Shown one piece after another: positions 33,516-43,856 of a stretch of DNA of 64,000 bases. Position 1 is the first letter of the stretch. Each line of letters starts with the position of its first letter. The stretch covers positions 1 through 64,000 of the forward strand of contig JAFRHL010000026.1 of NCBI GenBank assembly GCA_017433295.1. Direction: 5' to 3'. The translations under genes were made by a program, and so were the position numbers. The notes below the pieces were generated by a model. It saw only the letters and a program-made list of their open reading frames with translations. It was not told where the DNA came from and made no database searches. The DNA is from Eubacterium sp. (lineage in GTDB: Bacteria; Bacillota; Clostridia; Lachnospirales; Lachnospiraceae).

Positions 33516-34490
33516 TCAATCAAAATCTTCCCGGCAATTTCGCCCGGGCTGCGCCTCTGAAAACCATTGGTCTACTATCATTTTGTACTCAGAAAGACGG
33601 GTACACTTTTTTATTCTCCTGCCTGTCTTTTCTGAACCCGGAAATTCCCAGAGCAGATAACTCCACAGTTCTTTCATCTTAAAAAGCACATTTCTATCCC
33701 CGGACATAATATTCTCATAGCCTGTACAGATCTCATCATGAAACATTTTAAGCCGTCCCATATCCCTGTCAGTGCCGTTTACGATCATCTCCTGCAGCTG
33801 GGGGTTGGCTATGATTCCCCTTCCCAGCATTATACGGGTCACCTCAGGTATTTCTTTCTCAAACCGGGACTCATCTTCTAATGTAAATATATCTCCATTG
33901 TAGCATACCGGATGCCGGCAGGCCCGGAGAGCCTGTCTGAAGATATCTCTTCGTGCCGGCTTTTTATACAGGTCCTTCTGGACCCTGGCATGCAGTACGA
34001 TTTCCGATAAAGGAAACTGATTATAAATCTTCATTAAAGTCAGTATTTCTTCCGGATCTTCCATACCCAGACGCGTTTTGACAGAAAGCTCAATGGTGAT
34101 ATTCCTCTGAAGCCTGTATTCAAAAAATTTGTCAAAAAATGCTTTCAGCTTGTCCGGATCTTTCAGGAAGCCGCTCCCTTTCCCCTTTGACACCACAGTC
34201 CCGGAGGGGCATCCCAGGTTGAGATTGACTTCTCTGTAACCCAGATCATGCAGAAGCTCTGCGGAACAGATCATGGCCTCCGCAGAATTCGTAAGGACCT
34301 GAGGGACCAGAGGAATCCTGTGATTGTGGTCCGGCAAAATCTCCGCTTTCTCCCTGGAAGTCCACCCCTTCTTCTTTCCCGGACTTAAAAACGGAGTATA
34401 ATACTTTACTATTCCCGGATAATAATGATGGTGAGCATTGCGCCATATATACCCGGTTATACCTTCCATGGGAGCCGCATAAAAATACAT
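33516..34490 (-). CDS. dus: tRNA-dihydrouridine synthase
   Basis: This 324-residue flavoenzyme reduces uridines in the tRNA D loop. The FMN-binding barrel begins with YAAPMEGIT; the active-site Cys is in NLNLGCPSGTVVSKGKGSGFL, and LGRGIIANP is the phosphate-binding loop. The start ATG 34490 has AGGAG upstream. It follows purC by 31 bases and ends next to the subtilase gene. The exact paralogue (A, B or C) cannot be assigned by eye. Confidence 0.93.
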   Translation of the reverse strand: MYFYAAPMEGITGYIWRNAHHHYYPGIVKYYTPFLSPGKKKGWTSREKAEILPDHNHRIPLVPQVLTNSAEAMICSAELLHDLGYREVNLNLGCPSGTVVSKGKGSGFLKDPDKLKAFFDKFFEYRLQRNITIELSVKTRLGMEDPEEILTLMKIYNQFPLSEIVLHARVQKDLYKKPARRDIFRQALRACRHPVCYNGDIFTLEDESRFEKEIPEVTRIMLGRGIIANPQLQEMIVNGTDRDMGRLKMFHDEICTGYENIMSGDRNVLFKMKELWSYLLWEFPGSEKTGRRIKKCTRLSEYKMIVDQWFSEAQPGRNCREDFD

Positions 34491-34521
34491 CTCTTACTCC
34501 TGAACATGCATATCATAAAGA

Positions 34522-35418
34522 TTATAGCAACTCTTCCATAAAAAGTCCATGAGCAGGCTTTCCCGTAAGCTTTTCGTAGGCTTCTTTATATTTTTCGACA
34601 GTTTTATCGATAACCTCCGCCGGAAGATCGTAATCACTGTCCGGATTCGCTTTCAGCCAGTCTCTCACATACTGTTTATCATAGGAAGGCTGTCCTTTTC
34701 CGGCTTCATATCCTTCAAGGGGCCAGAAGCGGGAGCTGTCCGGAGTAAGCATTTCATCGGCAAGCACCAGATTACCCTCTTCATCCAGGCCGAATTCAAA
34801 CTTCGTATCTGCAATAATAATTCCCCTGCTCAATGCATAGTCCGCACATTTCCTGTACAGGGCCAGGGTTTTATCTCTTAACTGCTCTGCATAATATTCC
34901 CCTTTACCGGGATATTTTTTCTCAAGAAGCTCAATGGTCTTCTCATAGGAAATGTTCTCATCGTGATCACCGATCTCAGCCTTGGTTGAGGGGGTGTATA
35001 TGGCTTCGGGCAGCTTCTCTGATTCCTTAAGTCCCTCCGGCAGCCTGATTCCGCATACTGTTCCGTTTTCTTTGTAACCAGCCCAGCCGCTTCCGGTGAT
35101 ATATCCCCTGACAATGCATTCTACGGGAAGCATTTCAAGCTTCTTACACAGACTGCTTCTTCCGGCAAACCGTTCATTGCGAAAATATTCCGGCATATCC
35201 TGCACATCCACGGAAAGCAGATGGTTGGGAATGATATCACTGGTAAAGTCAAACCAGAACTTTGACATCTGTGTAAGGATCACACCTTTATCCGTGACCT
35301 TATTCTTAAGGATCACATCAAAGGCGGATATCCTGTCTGTGACCACCAGGATAAGACTGTCTCCTATATCGTAGATTTCCCTGACTTTTCCTTCTTTTAC
35401 AGGCCTATATTCTTTCAT
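34522..35418 (-). CDS. purC: Phosphoribosylaminoimidazole-succinocarboxamide synthase
   Basis: This 298-residue enzyme joins aspartate to CAIR in purine synthesis. Family motifs: EGKVREIYDIGDSLILVVTDRISAFD at the N-terminus (ATP site), VECIVRGYITGSGW, and the ADTKFEFG/LADEMLTPDSSRFW segments. Its length is that of the longer, eukaryote-like SAICAR synthetase form. The start ATG 35418 has GAGGAGG upstream. It stands apart from other pur genes, 30 bases after nth. No purine riboswitch is visible in that short gap. Confidence 0.96.
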   Translation of the reverse strand: MKEYRPVKEGKVREIYDIGDSLILVVTDRISAFDVILKNKVTDKGVILTQMSKFWFDFTSDIIPNHLLSVDVQDMPEYFRNERFAGRSSLCKKLEMLPVECIVRGYITGSGWAGYKENGTVCGIRLPEGLKESEKLPEAIYTPSTKAEIGDHDENISYEKTIELLEKKYPGKGEYYAEQLRDKTLALYRKCADYALSRGIIIADTKFEFGLDEEGNLVLADEMLTPDSSRFWPLEGYEAGKGQPSYDKQYVRDWLKANPDSDYDLPAEVIDKTVEKYKEAYEKLTGKPAHGLFMEELL

Positions 35419-35448
35419 TGTAATGATTCCTCCTCTATAAACACAAGT

Positions 35449-36087
35449 TTATATCTGATTAAATTCCCCGCACACATCAGAAATACAGCATCTGTCACAG
35501 TGGGGCTTTGTCCTTGCGGTACAGACTTCTCTTCCGTGAAATACCAGTCTGTGACAGAAATCGCTTCCTTCTTCCGGAGGAATTATTTTCCACAGGGCCA
35601 TCTCCACTTTTTTAGGATCCTTAAGACCGTCCACCAGGCCGATCCTGTTTGACAGGCGGATACAATGGGTATCCGTTACGATGGCCGGTTTTCCGAAAAC
35701 ATCACCCATGATCAGGTTGGCGCTCTTTCTTCCCACTCCCGGCAGCTTCATAAGATCATCAAACTGATCCGGGATCCTGCAGTCGAACTCATCCCTGAGC
35801 ATTCGCATACACTTACTGATATCCCTGGCCTTGCTCCTTCCCAGACCACAGGGACGGACAATAGCTTCTATGTCCTCAGGTTCCGCTTCGGCAAGCTCCA
35901 CTATACCCGGATACTTTGCAAAAAGCTCCTTTACGATGATATTCACTCTTTCATCCGTACATTGAGCAGCAAGACGGACACTCACCAGAAGCTTCCAGGC
36001 CTCATTGTAATCCAGGGTGCAGTCTGCATCAGGATATTCTTCTTTCAGTCTTTCTATCACGATATGGGCAAGCTCTTTTTTGTCCAT
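35449..36087 (-). CDS. nth: Endonuclease III
   Basis: This 212-residue base-excision-repair glycosylase/AP lyase removes oxidised pyrimidines. The helix-hairpin-helix LPGVGRKSANLIMG with its catalytic Lys and the following Asp (VTDTHCIRLSNR) are present. The C-terminal [4Fe-4S] cluster motif is Cys-x7-Cys-x2-Cys-x5-Cys (CTARTKPHCDRC then C), one residue longer in the first gap than the E. coli pattern. The start ATG 36087 follows AGGAGG. It heads the long minus-strand run toward valS. Confidence 0.96.
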   Translation of the reverse strand: MDKKELAHIVIERLKEEYPDADCTLDYNEAWKLLVSVRLAAQCTDERVNIIVKELFAKYPGIVELAEAEPEDIEAIVRPCGLGRSKARDISKCMRMLRDEFDCRIPDQFDDLMKLPGVGRKSANLIMGDVFGKPAIVTDTHCIRLSNRIGLVDGLKDPKKVEMALWKIIPPEEGSDFCHRLVFHGREVCTARTKPHCDRCCISDVCGEFNQI

Positions 36088-36115
36088 TTTTCCTCCTGTG
36101 CTTATTTATCTAAGT

Positions 36116-36138
36116 AAGGAGCGGCACTGCCGCTCCTT
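36116..36138. terminator. Palindrome after atpC, probable terminator
   Basis: AAGGAGCGGCA (36116-36126) and TGCCGCTCCTT (36128-36138) are perfectly complementary around one base. The T run on the minus strand is poor, so termination may be partial and allow read-through into nth. Confidence 0.6.
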
Positions 36139-36178
36139 TAAGCATCGCTTTTTATCGGGCGGGTGTAACAAGTATACG

Positions 36179-36583
36179 TTACATCTTCGCCACGCTCTCC
36201 CGGATCAGAGCACGCTTAAGTGCCAGCTCTGCCCGGGTCAGGTCCACATTTTCTCCGGATCCGATCCGTCTTTCAGCCCGGATACGGGCTTCCTCGGCGC
36301 GCTTTATATCGATCTCCTCCGGCCATTCGGCGGACTCTGCCAGTATTGTTACCTTCTCCTGGTTTATCTCCACAAATCCTGCAAGAAGGGCAGCCTTCTT
36401 CTCTGTTCCCCCATCTTCGGTGATTGTAAGGACGCCGGGAGCCAGGATCTGGGTCATGGGAATGTGGCCCGCGAAAACTCCCACTTCCCCTTCCGTGGTA
36501 TTATACTCCACCATAAACACATCTTTACAGTAAAAAACCTTGTCCGGTGTCACGATCTCCAGCCTGAACAACTTTTCTGCCAT
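36179..36583 (-). CDS. atpC: F-type ATP synthase subunit epsilon
   Basis: This 134-residue central-stalk subunit has an N-terminal beta sandwich (LFRLEIVTPDKVFY, then GHIPMTQILAPG) and C-terminal helical hairpin (IDIKRAEEARIRAERRI). It inhibits or regulates ATP hydrolysis. It is the last gene of the operon, 4 bases after atpD, with AGGTGAT before ATG 36583. Confidence 0.96.
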   Translation of the reverse strand: MAEKLFRLEIVTPDKVFYCKDVFMVEYNTTEGEVGVFAGHIPMTQILAPGVLTITEDGGTEKKAALLAGFVEINQEKVTILAESAEWPEEIDIKRAEEARIRAERRIGSGENVDLTRAELALKRALIRESVAKM

Positions 36584-36587
36584 GGGA

Positions 36588-37982
<1,395 letters not shown>

Positions 37983-38001
37983 CTATTTACTCCTTCTTGC
38001 A

Positions 38002-38922
38002 TTAATTCAGTGCTTCCGCACCGGAAATAATCTCCGTAAGTTCCTGTGTGATCGCGCCCTGCCTTGCCCTGTTATATGCCAGGGACAGGGAAGCGATCAT
38101 ATCCTCCGCATTGCTGGTGGCAGAATCCATGGCCTGCATCCTGGCGCCGTTCTCACTGGCCACCGCCTCAATAAATGCCCCGAAAATGGTACTGTTGATA
38201 TATTTCGGGATAATCATGGAGAGGGCTTCTTCTGCCTCCGGCTCATAATTCATGGGAGCTTCTTTTCTATTCCCCTCCGGGCTGTCCGGTCCCTGTGAAC
38301 CTCCGGTCTGACCTGATACCCCATCCGGGATATCTTCCATCTGTCCGTCGGGGAGGGGTTCCACCGGAAGCAGCCTGATAAGTTCCGGCACATGTACCAC
38401 TGTATTCTTAAATCTGGTATAGGCCAGCCAGATCTCTCCCACTTCTCCGGCACTGTAGGCATCAAGCACCATCTTCCCCATAGCTGCGGCATCTGAGAAG
38501 AGGGGTTCATTGATCATGTCGGACTCATCGGCCTTTATCCGGTAACCTCTCCGGGAAAGAACCTCTATTCCCTTCTTTCCCACACCGTAGATATCAACAT
38601 CCTCCTTCCGCCAGCCGGAATCCAGGATCAGTTTCACCACGTTGTTATTATAGCCTCCGGCAAGTCCCCGGTTGGCGGTCACCACGATCACTGCCTTTTT
38701 GTCTGAATCTCCCGCCTGAAGATAGGGATGGTTGCTGCCGTCGGTCTTCGACAATACCGACCGGACCGTCTCCATCATCTTTACAAAATAAGGCCTGGAA
38801 CTCTCCGCACGGCTTTTTGCCCTCTGCAGCTTTACGGTGGAAACCAGCTTCATGGCTTTTGTGATCTGCTGCGTACTCTGAATACTTTCTTTACGCCTCT
38901 TAATATCTCTCATGGATGCCAT
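38002..38922 (-). CDS. atpG: F-type ATP synthase subunit gamma
   Basis: This 306-residue rotor subunit starts MASMRDIKRRKESIQSTQQI and ends with the conserved helix SLAYNRARQGAITQELTEII. A Gly/Gln/Pro-rich insertion near residues 205-230 (DGVSGQTGGSQGPDSPEG) makes it somewhat longer than the usual 285-290 residues. The start ATG 38922 has GAGGTGG upstream; it lies 15 bases after atpA. Confidence 0.96.
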   Translation of the reverse strand: MASMRDIKRRKESIQSTQQITKAMKLVSTVKLQRAKSRAESSRPYFVKMMETVRSVLSKTDGSNHPYLQAGDSDKKAVIVVTANRGLAGGYNNNVVKLILDSGWRKEDVDIYGVGKKGIEVLSRRGYRIKADESDMINEPLFSDAAAMGKMVLDAYSAGEVGEIWLAYTRFKNTVVHVPELIRLLPVEPLPDGQMEDIPDGVSGQTGGSQGPDSPEGNRKEAPMNYEPEAEEALSMIIPKYINSTIFGAFIEAVASENGARMQAMDSATSNAEDMIASLSLAYNRARQGAITQELTEIISGAEALN

Positions 38923-38937
38923 ATTGCTTCACCACCT

Positions 38938-40455
38938 CTAAAACTGAGACTTGAATTCCGAGATAGCCTTCTGTATCAGGGCATCTGTTTCCGTATTGAT
39001 CTCCTTTGTGTCGCGGATAGCCGCGTAGATTTCGGGATACTTTGTATCTACGAACTCCAGAAGCCCGTTCTCAAATTCCTGGGCGCGTTCTGTGGGAACA
39101 TCCAGAAGGAACTTTTTCGTAACCGCATAGATGGCAACAATCTGCCGTTCCACGGGCAGCGGCTTATACTGGGGCTGCTTTAATATTTCCCTGATACGTT
39201 CACCCTGAGCCAGTCTTTCCTTTGTATCAGCATCAAGCTCAGAACCGAACTGGGCAAAGGCTGCCAGCTCACGATACTGGGCCAGCTCTGTTCGAATCGG
39301 TCCTGCGATCTTTTTCATGGCCTTGATCTGGGCAGAGCCTCCGACACGGGAGACGGAGAGACCGGCATTGATAGCCGGACGGAAACCTGCGTTAAACATC
39401 TCAGTCTCCAGATAGATCTGGCCGTCCGTAATCGAAATAACGTTGGTGGGAATATAAGCGGAAACATCTCCCGCCTGGGTCTCAATAATGGGTATGGCGG
39501 TCAGGGATCCGCCTCCCAGCTCATCAGACAGTCTGGAGGCTCTCTCCAGCAGTCTGGAATGCAGGTAAAATACATCCCCCGGGTAAGCTTCACGTCCCGG
39601 CGGTCTCCGAAGCAGCAGGGAAAGGGTCCGGTATGCCACCGCATGCTTGCTCAGATCATCATAGATGATCAGTACGTCCTCGCCCTTTTCCATCCATTCC
39701 TCGCCGATGGCGCAGCCTGTATATGGCGCAATATACTGGAGCGGTGCCAGTTCACTGGCGGTGGATGCCACAACTGTCGTGTAATCCATGGCTCCGTACT
39801 CAGTTAATGTCTTTACGATGCCCGCCACAGTAGATGCCTTCTGGCCGATGGCAACATAGATACAATGCATGCCCTGTCCTTTCTGGTTGATGATGGTATC
39901 TATTGCTATGGCTGTCTTTCCTGTCTGACGGTCACCGATAATGAGCTCACGCTGTCCCCTTCCGATGGGCACCATGGAATCTATGGCCTTGATACCGGTC
40001 TGTACCGGTGTATCCACCGGCTGCCGGTCGATCACGCCGTGGGCCACACGTTCAATCGGTCTTGTTTCTTCGGTCTCTATCGGACCTTTTCCATCTATGG
40101 GCTGTCCCAATGCATTAACTACACGGCCTGTCATGGCATCTCCCACCGGTACCTCCACGACGCGGCCTGTTGTTTTTACAGTATCTCCCTCACTGATGTT
40201 TTTCTGGCTCCCCAGCAGTACAACACCGACATTGTCCTCCTCCAGGTTCATGACCATGCCGTACACCTGGCCGGGAAATTCCAGAAGCTCACCCTGCATT
40301 GCCTTTTCGAGACCATGGATCCGGGCAATACCATCAGCCACCTGGATAACGGTCCCCACATCAGAGGTCTCCATTCTGGCCGCATAGTTTTTAATCTGCT
40401 CTTTTATAACAGAACTGATCTCTTCCGGTCTTAAATTAACCAATGCCTCATGCAC
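38938..40455 (-). CDS. atpA: F-type ATP synthase subunit alpha
   Basis: This 505-residue regulatory/catalytic-hexamer subunit has the P-loop [15 protein letters not shown], the [20 protein letters not shown] segment, and [13 protein letters not shown]. The frame begins with a GTG at 40455 whose site is only purine-rich; a TTG four codons later (before VNLRPEE) with AAGGTG upstream is a credible alternative. It is located between atpH and atpG. Confidence 0.97.
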   Translation of the reverse strand: MHEALVNLRPEEISSVIKEQIKNYAARMETSDVGTVIQVADGIARIHGLEKAMQGELLEFPGQVYGMVMNLEEDNVGVVLLGSQKNISEGDTVKTTGRVVEVPVGDAMTGRVVNALGQPIDGKGPIETEETRPIERVAHGVIDRQPVDTPVQTGIKAIDSMVPIGRGQRELIIGDRQTGKTAIAIDTIINQKGQGMHCIYVAIGQKASTVAGIVKTLTEYGAMDYTTVVASTASELAPLQYIAPYTGCAIGEEWMEKGEDVLIIYDDLSKHAVAYRTLSLLLRRPPGREAYPGDVFYLHSRLLERASRLSDELGGGSLTAIPIIETQAGDVSAYIPTNVISITDGQIYLETEMFNAGFRPAINAGLSVSRVGGSAQIKAMKKIAGPIRTELAQYRELAAFAQFGSELDADTKERLAQGERIREILKQPQYKPLPVERQIVAIYAVTKKFLLDVPTERAQEFENGLLEFVDTKYPEIYAAIRDTKEINTETDALIQKAISEFKSQF

Positions 40456-40470
40456 CTTCTTTCTGTATCT

Positions 40471-41007
40471 TTATACAATTAGCTGTTTCCTTAAATTATT
40501 GATCCGGGTCTTTAAACTGCTGTCAAAAATCCTGTCCTCAATCCTGATCACAAGACCGCCCAGGATCTCCGGCACCACCTGATATTCCATCTCAAAGGAT
40601 CTGTATTCCGTGGTTTCCAGAAGTCTTTTTTCCACTGCGGCTTTCTGGGCAGGACTTAAGGGGACCGCCGAAGTGACCTTAGCCGTTCCGATCCCCTTAT
40701 ACTCCTTTACCCTGTGCAGGAAATGGTCGAAGATCGGAATGATCTCATTGTGGCGGTCTTTACTGACTATGATGTGAAGGAACCCCAGCAGCTGGTCAGA
40801 TACCTTTCCTGAAAAGATATTCTCGATAACAGCAAGCTTTTCCTCTTTTATTATCTTGGGATGGTTCAGGAATTTCGGCAGCTCCTCATTATGAATGAAA
40901 ATCTCCCGGACCGCCCTGACTTCGTCACCTGTCTCATCCAGCTTTTCCTCGGAAAGAGCCAGCTCGAACAGGGCGTCTCCATAGGTACTGCTTACTAATT
41001 TAGCCAT
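40471..41007 (-). CDS. atpH: F-type ATP synthase subunit delta
   Basis: This 178-residue peripheral-stalk subunit is helical at the N-terminus (STYGDALFELALSEEKLDETGDE) and has the family's C-terminal motif GGLVIRIEDRIFDSSLKTRINNL. The start overlaps the atpF stop by 13 bases. Confidence 0.95.
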   Translation of the reverse strand: MAKLVSSTYGDALFELALSEEKLDETGDEVRAVREIFIHNEELPKFLNHPKIIKEEKLAVIENIFSGKVSDQLLGFLHIIVSKDRHNEIIPIFDHFLHRVKEYKGIGTAKVTSAVPLSPAQKAAVEKRLLETTEYRSFEMEYQVVPEILGGLVIRIEDRIFDSSLKTRINNLRKQLIV

Positions 41008-41525
41008 GTATCATCACCCATCTCATTCAATGTCTGCTCAATCAGAGCATTCTGTTTATCCGCATCCATGGAAGCGCCTACAATCTTCTCGGACATCAAT
41101 GCCGCAACAGAAATGATCTCCTGCTTTACTTCGTCCCTGACACGTTTCTTCTCCAGCTCTGCCTCCTGGTGGGCGCTCTTTATGATCCGGTCTGCCTCAT
41201 CCTTTGCTTCGGCAATGATTTCACTTTCCCGCTGCATGGCCTTCTTCCTGGTGTCACTTAAAATCTGCTCTGCAGTCCTGTCAATATCCTTGAGTTTGCC
41301 GTCATATTCCTCTTTCAGGCGGACAGCTTCTTCTCTGTTGTCCACTGCATCCTTCATTTCCTTCATGACCCTTTTCTTCCGGTCCTCCAGGATCTTCCTT
41401 ACCGGATCCAGCAGCAGGCGGCTGGCAGCCATAAAGAGAAGAAAAATGGCGATCCCCTGGAAGAGCAGGTTGAAGAGCAGCTGCGGGTCCAATCCGAATA
41501 TTCTGTTATCCAGTGTTAATAACAC
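40995..41525 (-). CDS. atpF: F-type ATP synthase subunit b
   Basis: This 176-residue peripheral-stalk subunit has one N-terminal membrane helix (about residues 15-36) and a long charged coiled coil (KILEDRKKRVMKEMKDAVDN onward). It starts with GTG at 41525 behind AAAGGAGG, 7 bases away. It follows atpE by 85 bases and overlaps atpH. Confidence 0.95.
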   Translation of the reverse strand: MLLTLDNRIFGLDPQLLFNLLFQGIAIFLLFMAASRLLLDPVRKILEDRKKRVMKEMKDAVDNREEAVRLKEEYDGKLKDIDRTAEQILSDTRKKAMQRESEIIAEAKDEADRIIKSAHQEAELEKKRVRDEVKQEIISVAALMSEKIVGASMDADKQNALIEQTLNEMGDDTWLN

Positions 41526-41610
41526 ATCCGGACCTCCTTTCGAATTAATCTGTGATCAGGCGGCAGTAAATCTTTCCTCCGCCTGTAATCTGCGATAGCT
41601 CTCTTCCTGA

Positions 41611-41907
<297 letters not shown>

Positions 41908-41917
41908 TTAATGATGT

Positions 41918-42646
41918 TTAATTGTCGGTTGCATATTTATCTGTAATAAAAGTCATAGTCAGCATGCCAAATACATAGGTCTGGATAGCCCCGGAAAACA
42001 GGTCAAAATACGTATGCAGGAATGCCGGAATACCGATCTTCGCAAACCAGGGCATCAGGCCGTACCACAACCCCATCATGATGGTCCCCGCCAGCACATT
42101 GCCGAAAAGACGCAGGGACATGGATACCGGGGTAGCAAACTCACTGATAATATTCACAGGGAGAAAGACAAAAATGGGCTGGAATAAGTCTTTCACAAAG
42201 CCGATTCCCTTACTCCTGATCCAGGCATATTCAATCATTACAAAAGTAATGACCGCCAGTGCGAATGTGGTGCCAAAGTCCGCTGTAGGGGGCCGCAGCC
42301 CGAAAAGGCCGGAAATATTGGAAAGAAAAATAAATGCCATAAGAGTTTCTACATAATTCTTATAGGCCGGGGCATGTTTGCCCATATTACTTTCAACAAT
42401 TCCGTCGAGAAGCTCCACAATCATCTCCACTGCATTCTGCACTGCGTTGGGCTCATCATAGTCTTTCATGATCTCATGCCTTGCAAACAAAATCAGCCCC
42501 AGCAATATCAGACTGACTATGGTGGTGGAGATCATGGTTGTGTTGATCGACAGTGTCTGGCCGAACAGCTGAAACTCATAATAGCTGTGAATAAAGAAAT
42601 CCACATCCTGTGCGAGCATGACTGGTCCGGCAAAGCCGTTACCCAT
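41918..42646 (-). CDS. atpB: F-type ATP synthase subunit a
   Basis: This 242-residue polytopic subunit forms the ion half-channels. The essential arginine lies in MSLRLFGNVLAGT. Five to six hydrophobic helices are seen. The start ATG 42646 follows GGAAGGTGAG. It is 4 bases downstream of the AtpI-like gene and 40 bases before atpE. Confidence 0.96.
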   Translation of the reverse strand: MGNGFAGPVMLAQDVDFFIHSYYEFQLFGQTLSINTTMISTTIVSLILLGLILFARHEIMKDYDEPNAVQNAVEMIVELLDGIVESNMGKHAPAYKNYVETLMAFIFLSNISGLFGLRPPTADFGTTFALAVITFVMIEYAWIRSKGIGFVKDLFQPIFVFLPVNIISEFATPVSMSLRLFGNVLAGTIMMGLWYGLMPWFAKIGIPAFLHTYFDLFSGAIQTYVFGMLTMTFITDKYATDN

Positions 42647-42650
42647 AGTC

Positions 42651-43070
42651 TCACCTTCCTTTCTTTTTTAATCTTTTTGTTATATAAACGTTCGTATACA
42701 TGTGCATATGGGCCGAAACCTTAAGTCCCAGCATCCCGACTATCACCGCCGGGAAGCTGATCTGCCGGATCCGGATCCCCAGCCATGCTACGGCAAACAT
42801 AACAAACAACCTTATTATACTCTGCATCGTCATGGTTCTTCTGGCAGCTGCGGGATTCATGGAAAGGCAGTCCGCCAGACCTTTATACATGCTGATGCAC
42901 AGGCCTGCGGCAGCCGCCGTTCCCAAACAGATGCCCGCGCTCCAGGATACCTTGTCACTGACAACCGCCAGGCCGATCAGTTCAAACAGGGCACTGTATA
43001 TTAAACAGCCCAGGATCAGGTCCAGCAAGGTCTCATTGATCTCTTTGATCCATTTCCTCCAAATCGTCAC
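42651..43070 (-). CDS. atpI: ATP synthase subunit I-like membrane protein
   Basis: This hydrophobic protein of about 139 residues has four membrane segments (LILGCLIYSALFELIGL onward) in the position of AtpI, an assembly factor for the c ring. I chose GTG 43070 because AAGGAG is 9 bases upstream. An ATG at 43091 would add seven residues but has no usable site and extends the overlap with the upstream gene to 59 bases. Sequence identity to AtpI is weak by eye; the assignment leans on topology and location. Confidence 0.75.
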   Translation of the reverse strand: MTIWRKWIKEINETLLDLILGCLIYSALFELIGLAVVSDKVSWSAGICLGTAAAAGLCISMYKGLADCLSMNPAAARRTMTMQSIIRLFVMFAVAWLGIRIRQISFPAVIVGMLGLKVSAHMHMYTNVYITKRLKKKGR

Positions 43071-43377
43071 CTTCTGATTCTCCTTTATCACCTGCGCTGT
43101 CAGAAGCAGGCTCCTGCCCGTTCCGGGCCGCTGATATACCGAACTTAAGTCCGGTAAACCGGCTGATCATCTGCCAGCTGGAACGGAAACCGGCCAGGAT
43201 CCCGATCAGCAAAAACAGCGGAAAGATCAGCATATTATCCAGCTTTCGGCTGGCCCATTGCCCTGCAAAAACACATAAGAAAACAGGAACCATCATGCAG
43301 ATCCCGATCTGTGTCACCAGGACTATCATCCGCAGTGCCTTTCGATCCTTCGCTTTTCTTTCAGCAGATCTTATCAT
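43033..43377 (-). CDS. AtpZ/AtpI-like small membrane protein
   Basis: This 114-residue protein has a basic N-terminus (RSAERKAKDRKALR), two membrane helices (VLVTQIGICMMVPVFLCVF and LIFPLFLLIGILAGFRSSW) and an acidic tail. The GFRSSWQMI turn after helix 2 is typical of AtpZ-type F0F1-associated proteins, proposed in some species to aid magnesium handling or complex stability. Its start overlaps the stop of the pseudophosphatase gene by 4 bases. Confidence 0.78.
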   Translation of the reverse strand: MIRSAERKAKDRKALRMIVLVTQIGICMMVPVFLCVFAGQWASRKLDNMLIFPLFLLIGILAGFRSSWQMISRFTGLKFGISAARNGQEPASDSAGDKGESEGDDLEEMDQRDQ

Positions 43378-43838
43378 AGGGCAAGCTCCCCCATCACCCG
43401 GTCAGCCACAGCCTCCATCAGCTGCTCTATAATGGTAAAGCAATGCTCATAGTCTTCCCGGCTTCCTCCTGAAACATTCGGAATGGAAGCGTCCAGGTCC
43501 AGAAATGTTCCCAAAGACATGCAGGTTGTGGATGCGGCATAATCCTGCCGGATCCGTTCAGCCTGTTCATCTGTGATCGTAAGCACCAGGCCGGCACTTT
43601 CAATGTCCTCCTCCGTGAGCTGGGCAGAACGAAAATCCTCGATCATATAATCATGCCGGGTCAGGACCACAGCCGCCAGAGGCGCCACCGGCTCGGAAAA
43701 CAGGACGACCAGTCCCCTGGATACGATCTCTATTTCAGAAACACCTTTCTTAATAAGCAGGCCGCGTAAAGTGACCTCGCACATAAAACTGGTGCATACA
43801 TTATTCTCTCCCACAATAATGATCTTACGATAGTCCAA
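43374..43838 (-). CDS. Low-molecular-weight phosphatase relative lacking catalytic residues
   Basis: This 154-residue protein has the fold of LMW protein tyrosine/arginine phosphatases (N-terminal beta strand and loop; DIESAGLVLTITDEQAERI; C-terminal GGSREDYEHCFTIIEQL). In the active-site loop VCxGNxCRS is replaced by VGENNVCTS: the nucleophile Cys is Gly10 and the phosphate-binding Arg is Thr16. The general-acid Asp of the DP motif is Asn121. A dead enzyme or a binding protein is therefore expected. It occupies the place of YwlE, between sua5 and the atp genes, as in Bacillus. The frame is intact and tightly coupled to its neighbours. Confidence 0.82.
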   Translation of the reverse strand: MDYRKIIIVGENNVCTSFMCEVTLRGLLIKKGVSEIEIVSRGLVVLFSEPVAPLAAVVLTRHDYMIEDFRSAQLTEEDIESAGLVLTITDEQAERIRQDYAASTTCMSLGTFLDLDASIPNVSGGSREDYEHCFTIIEQLMEAVADRVMGELAL

Positions 43839-43856
43839 TCGGTCATCTCCTTTCCA

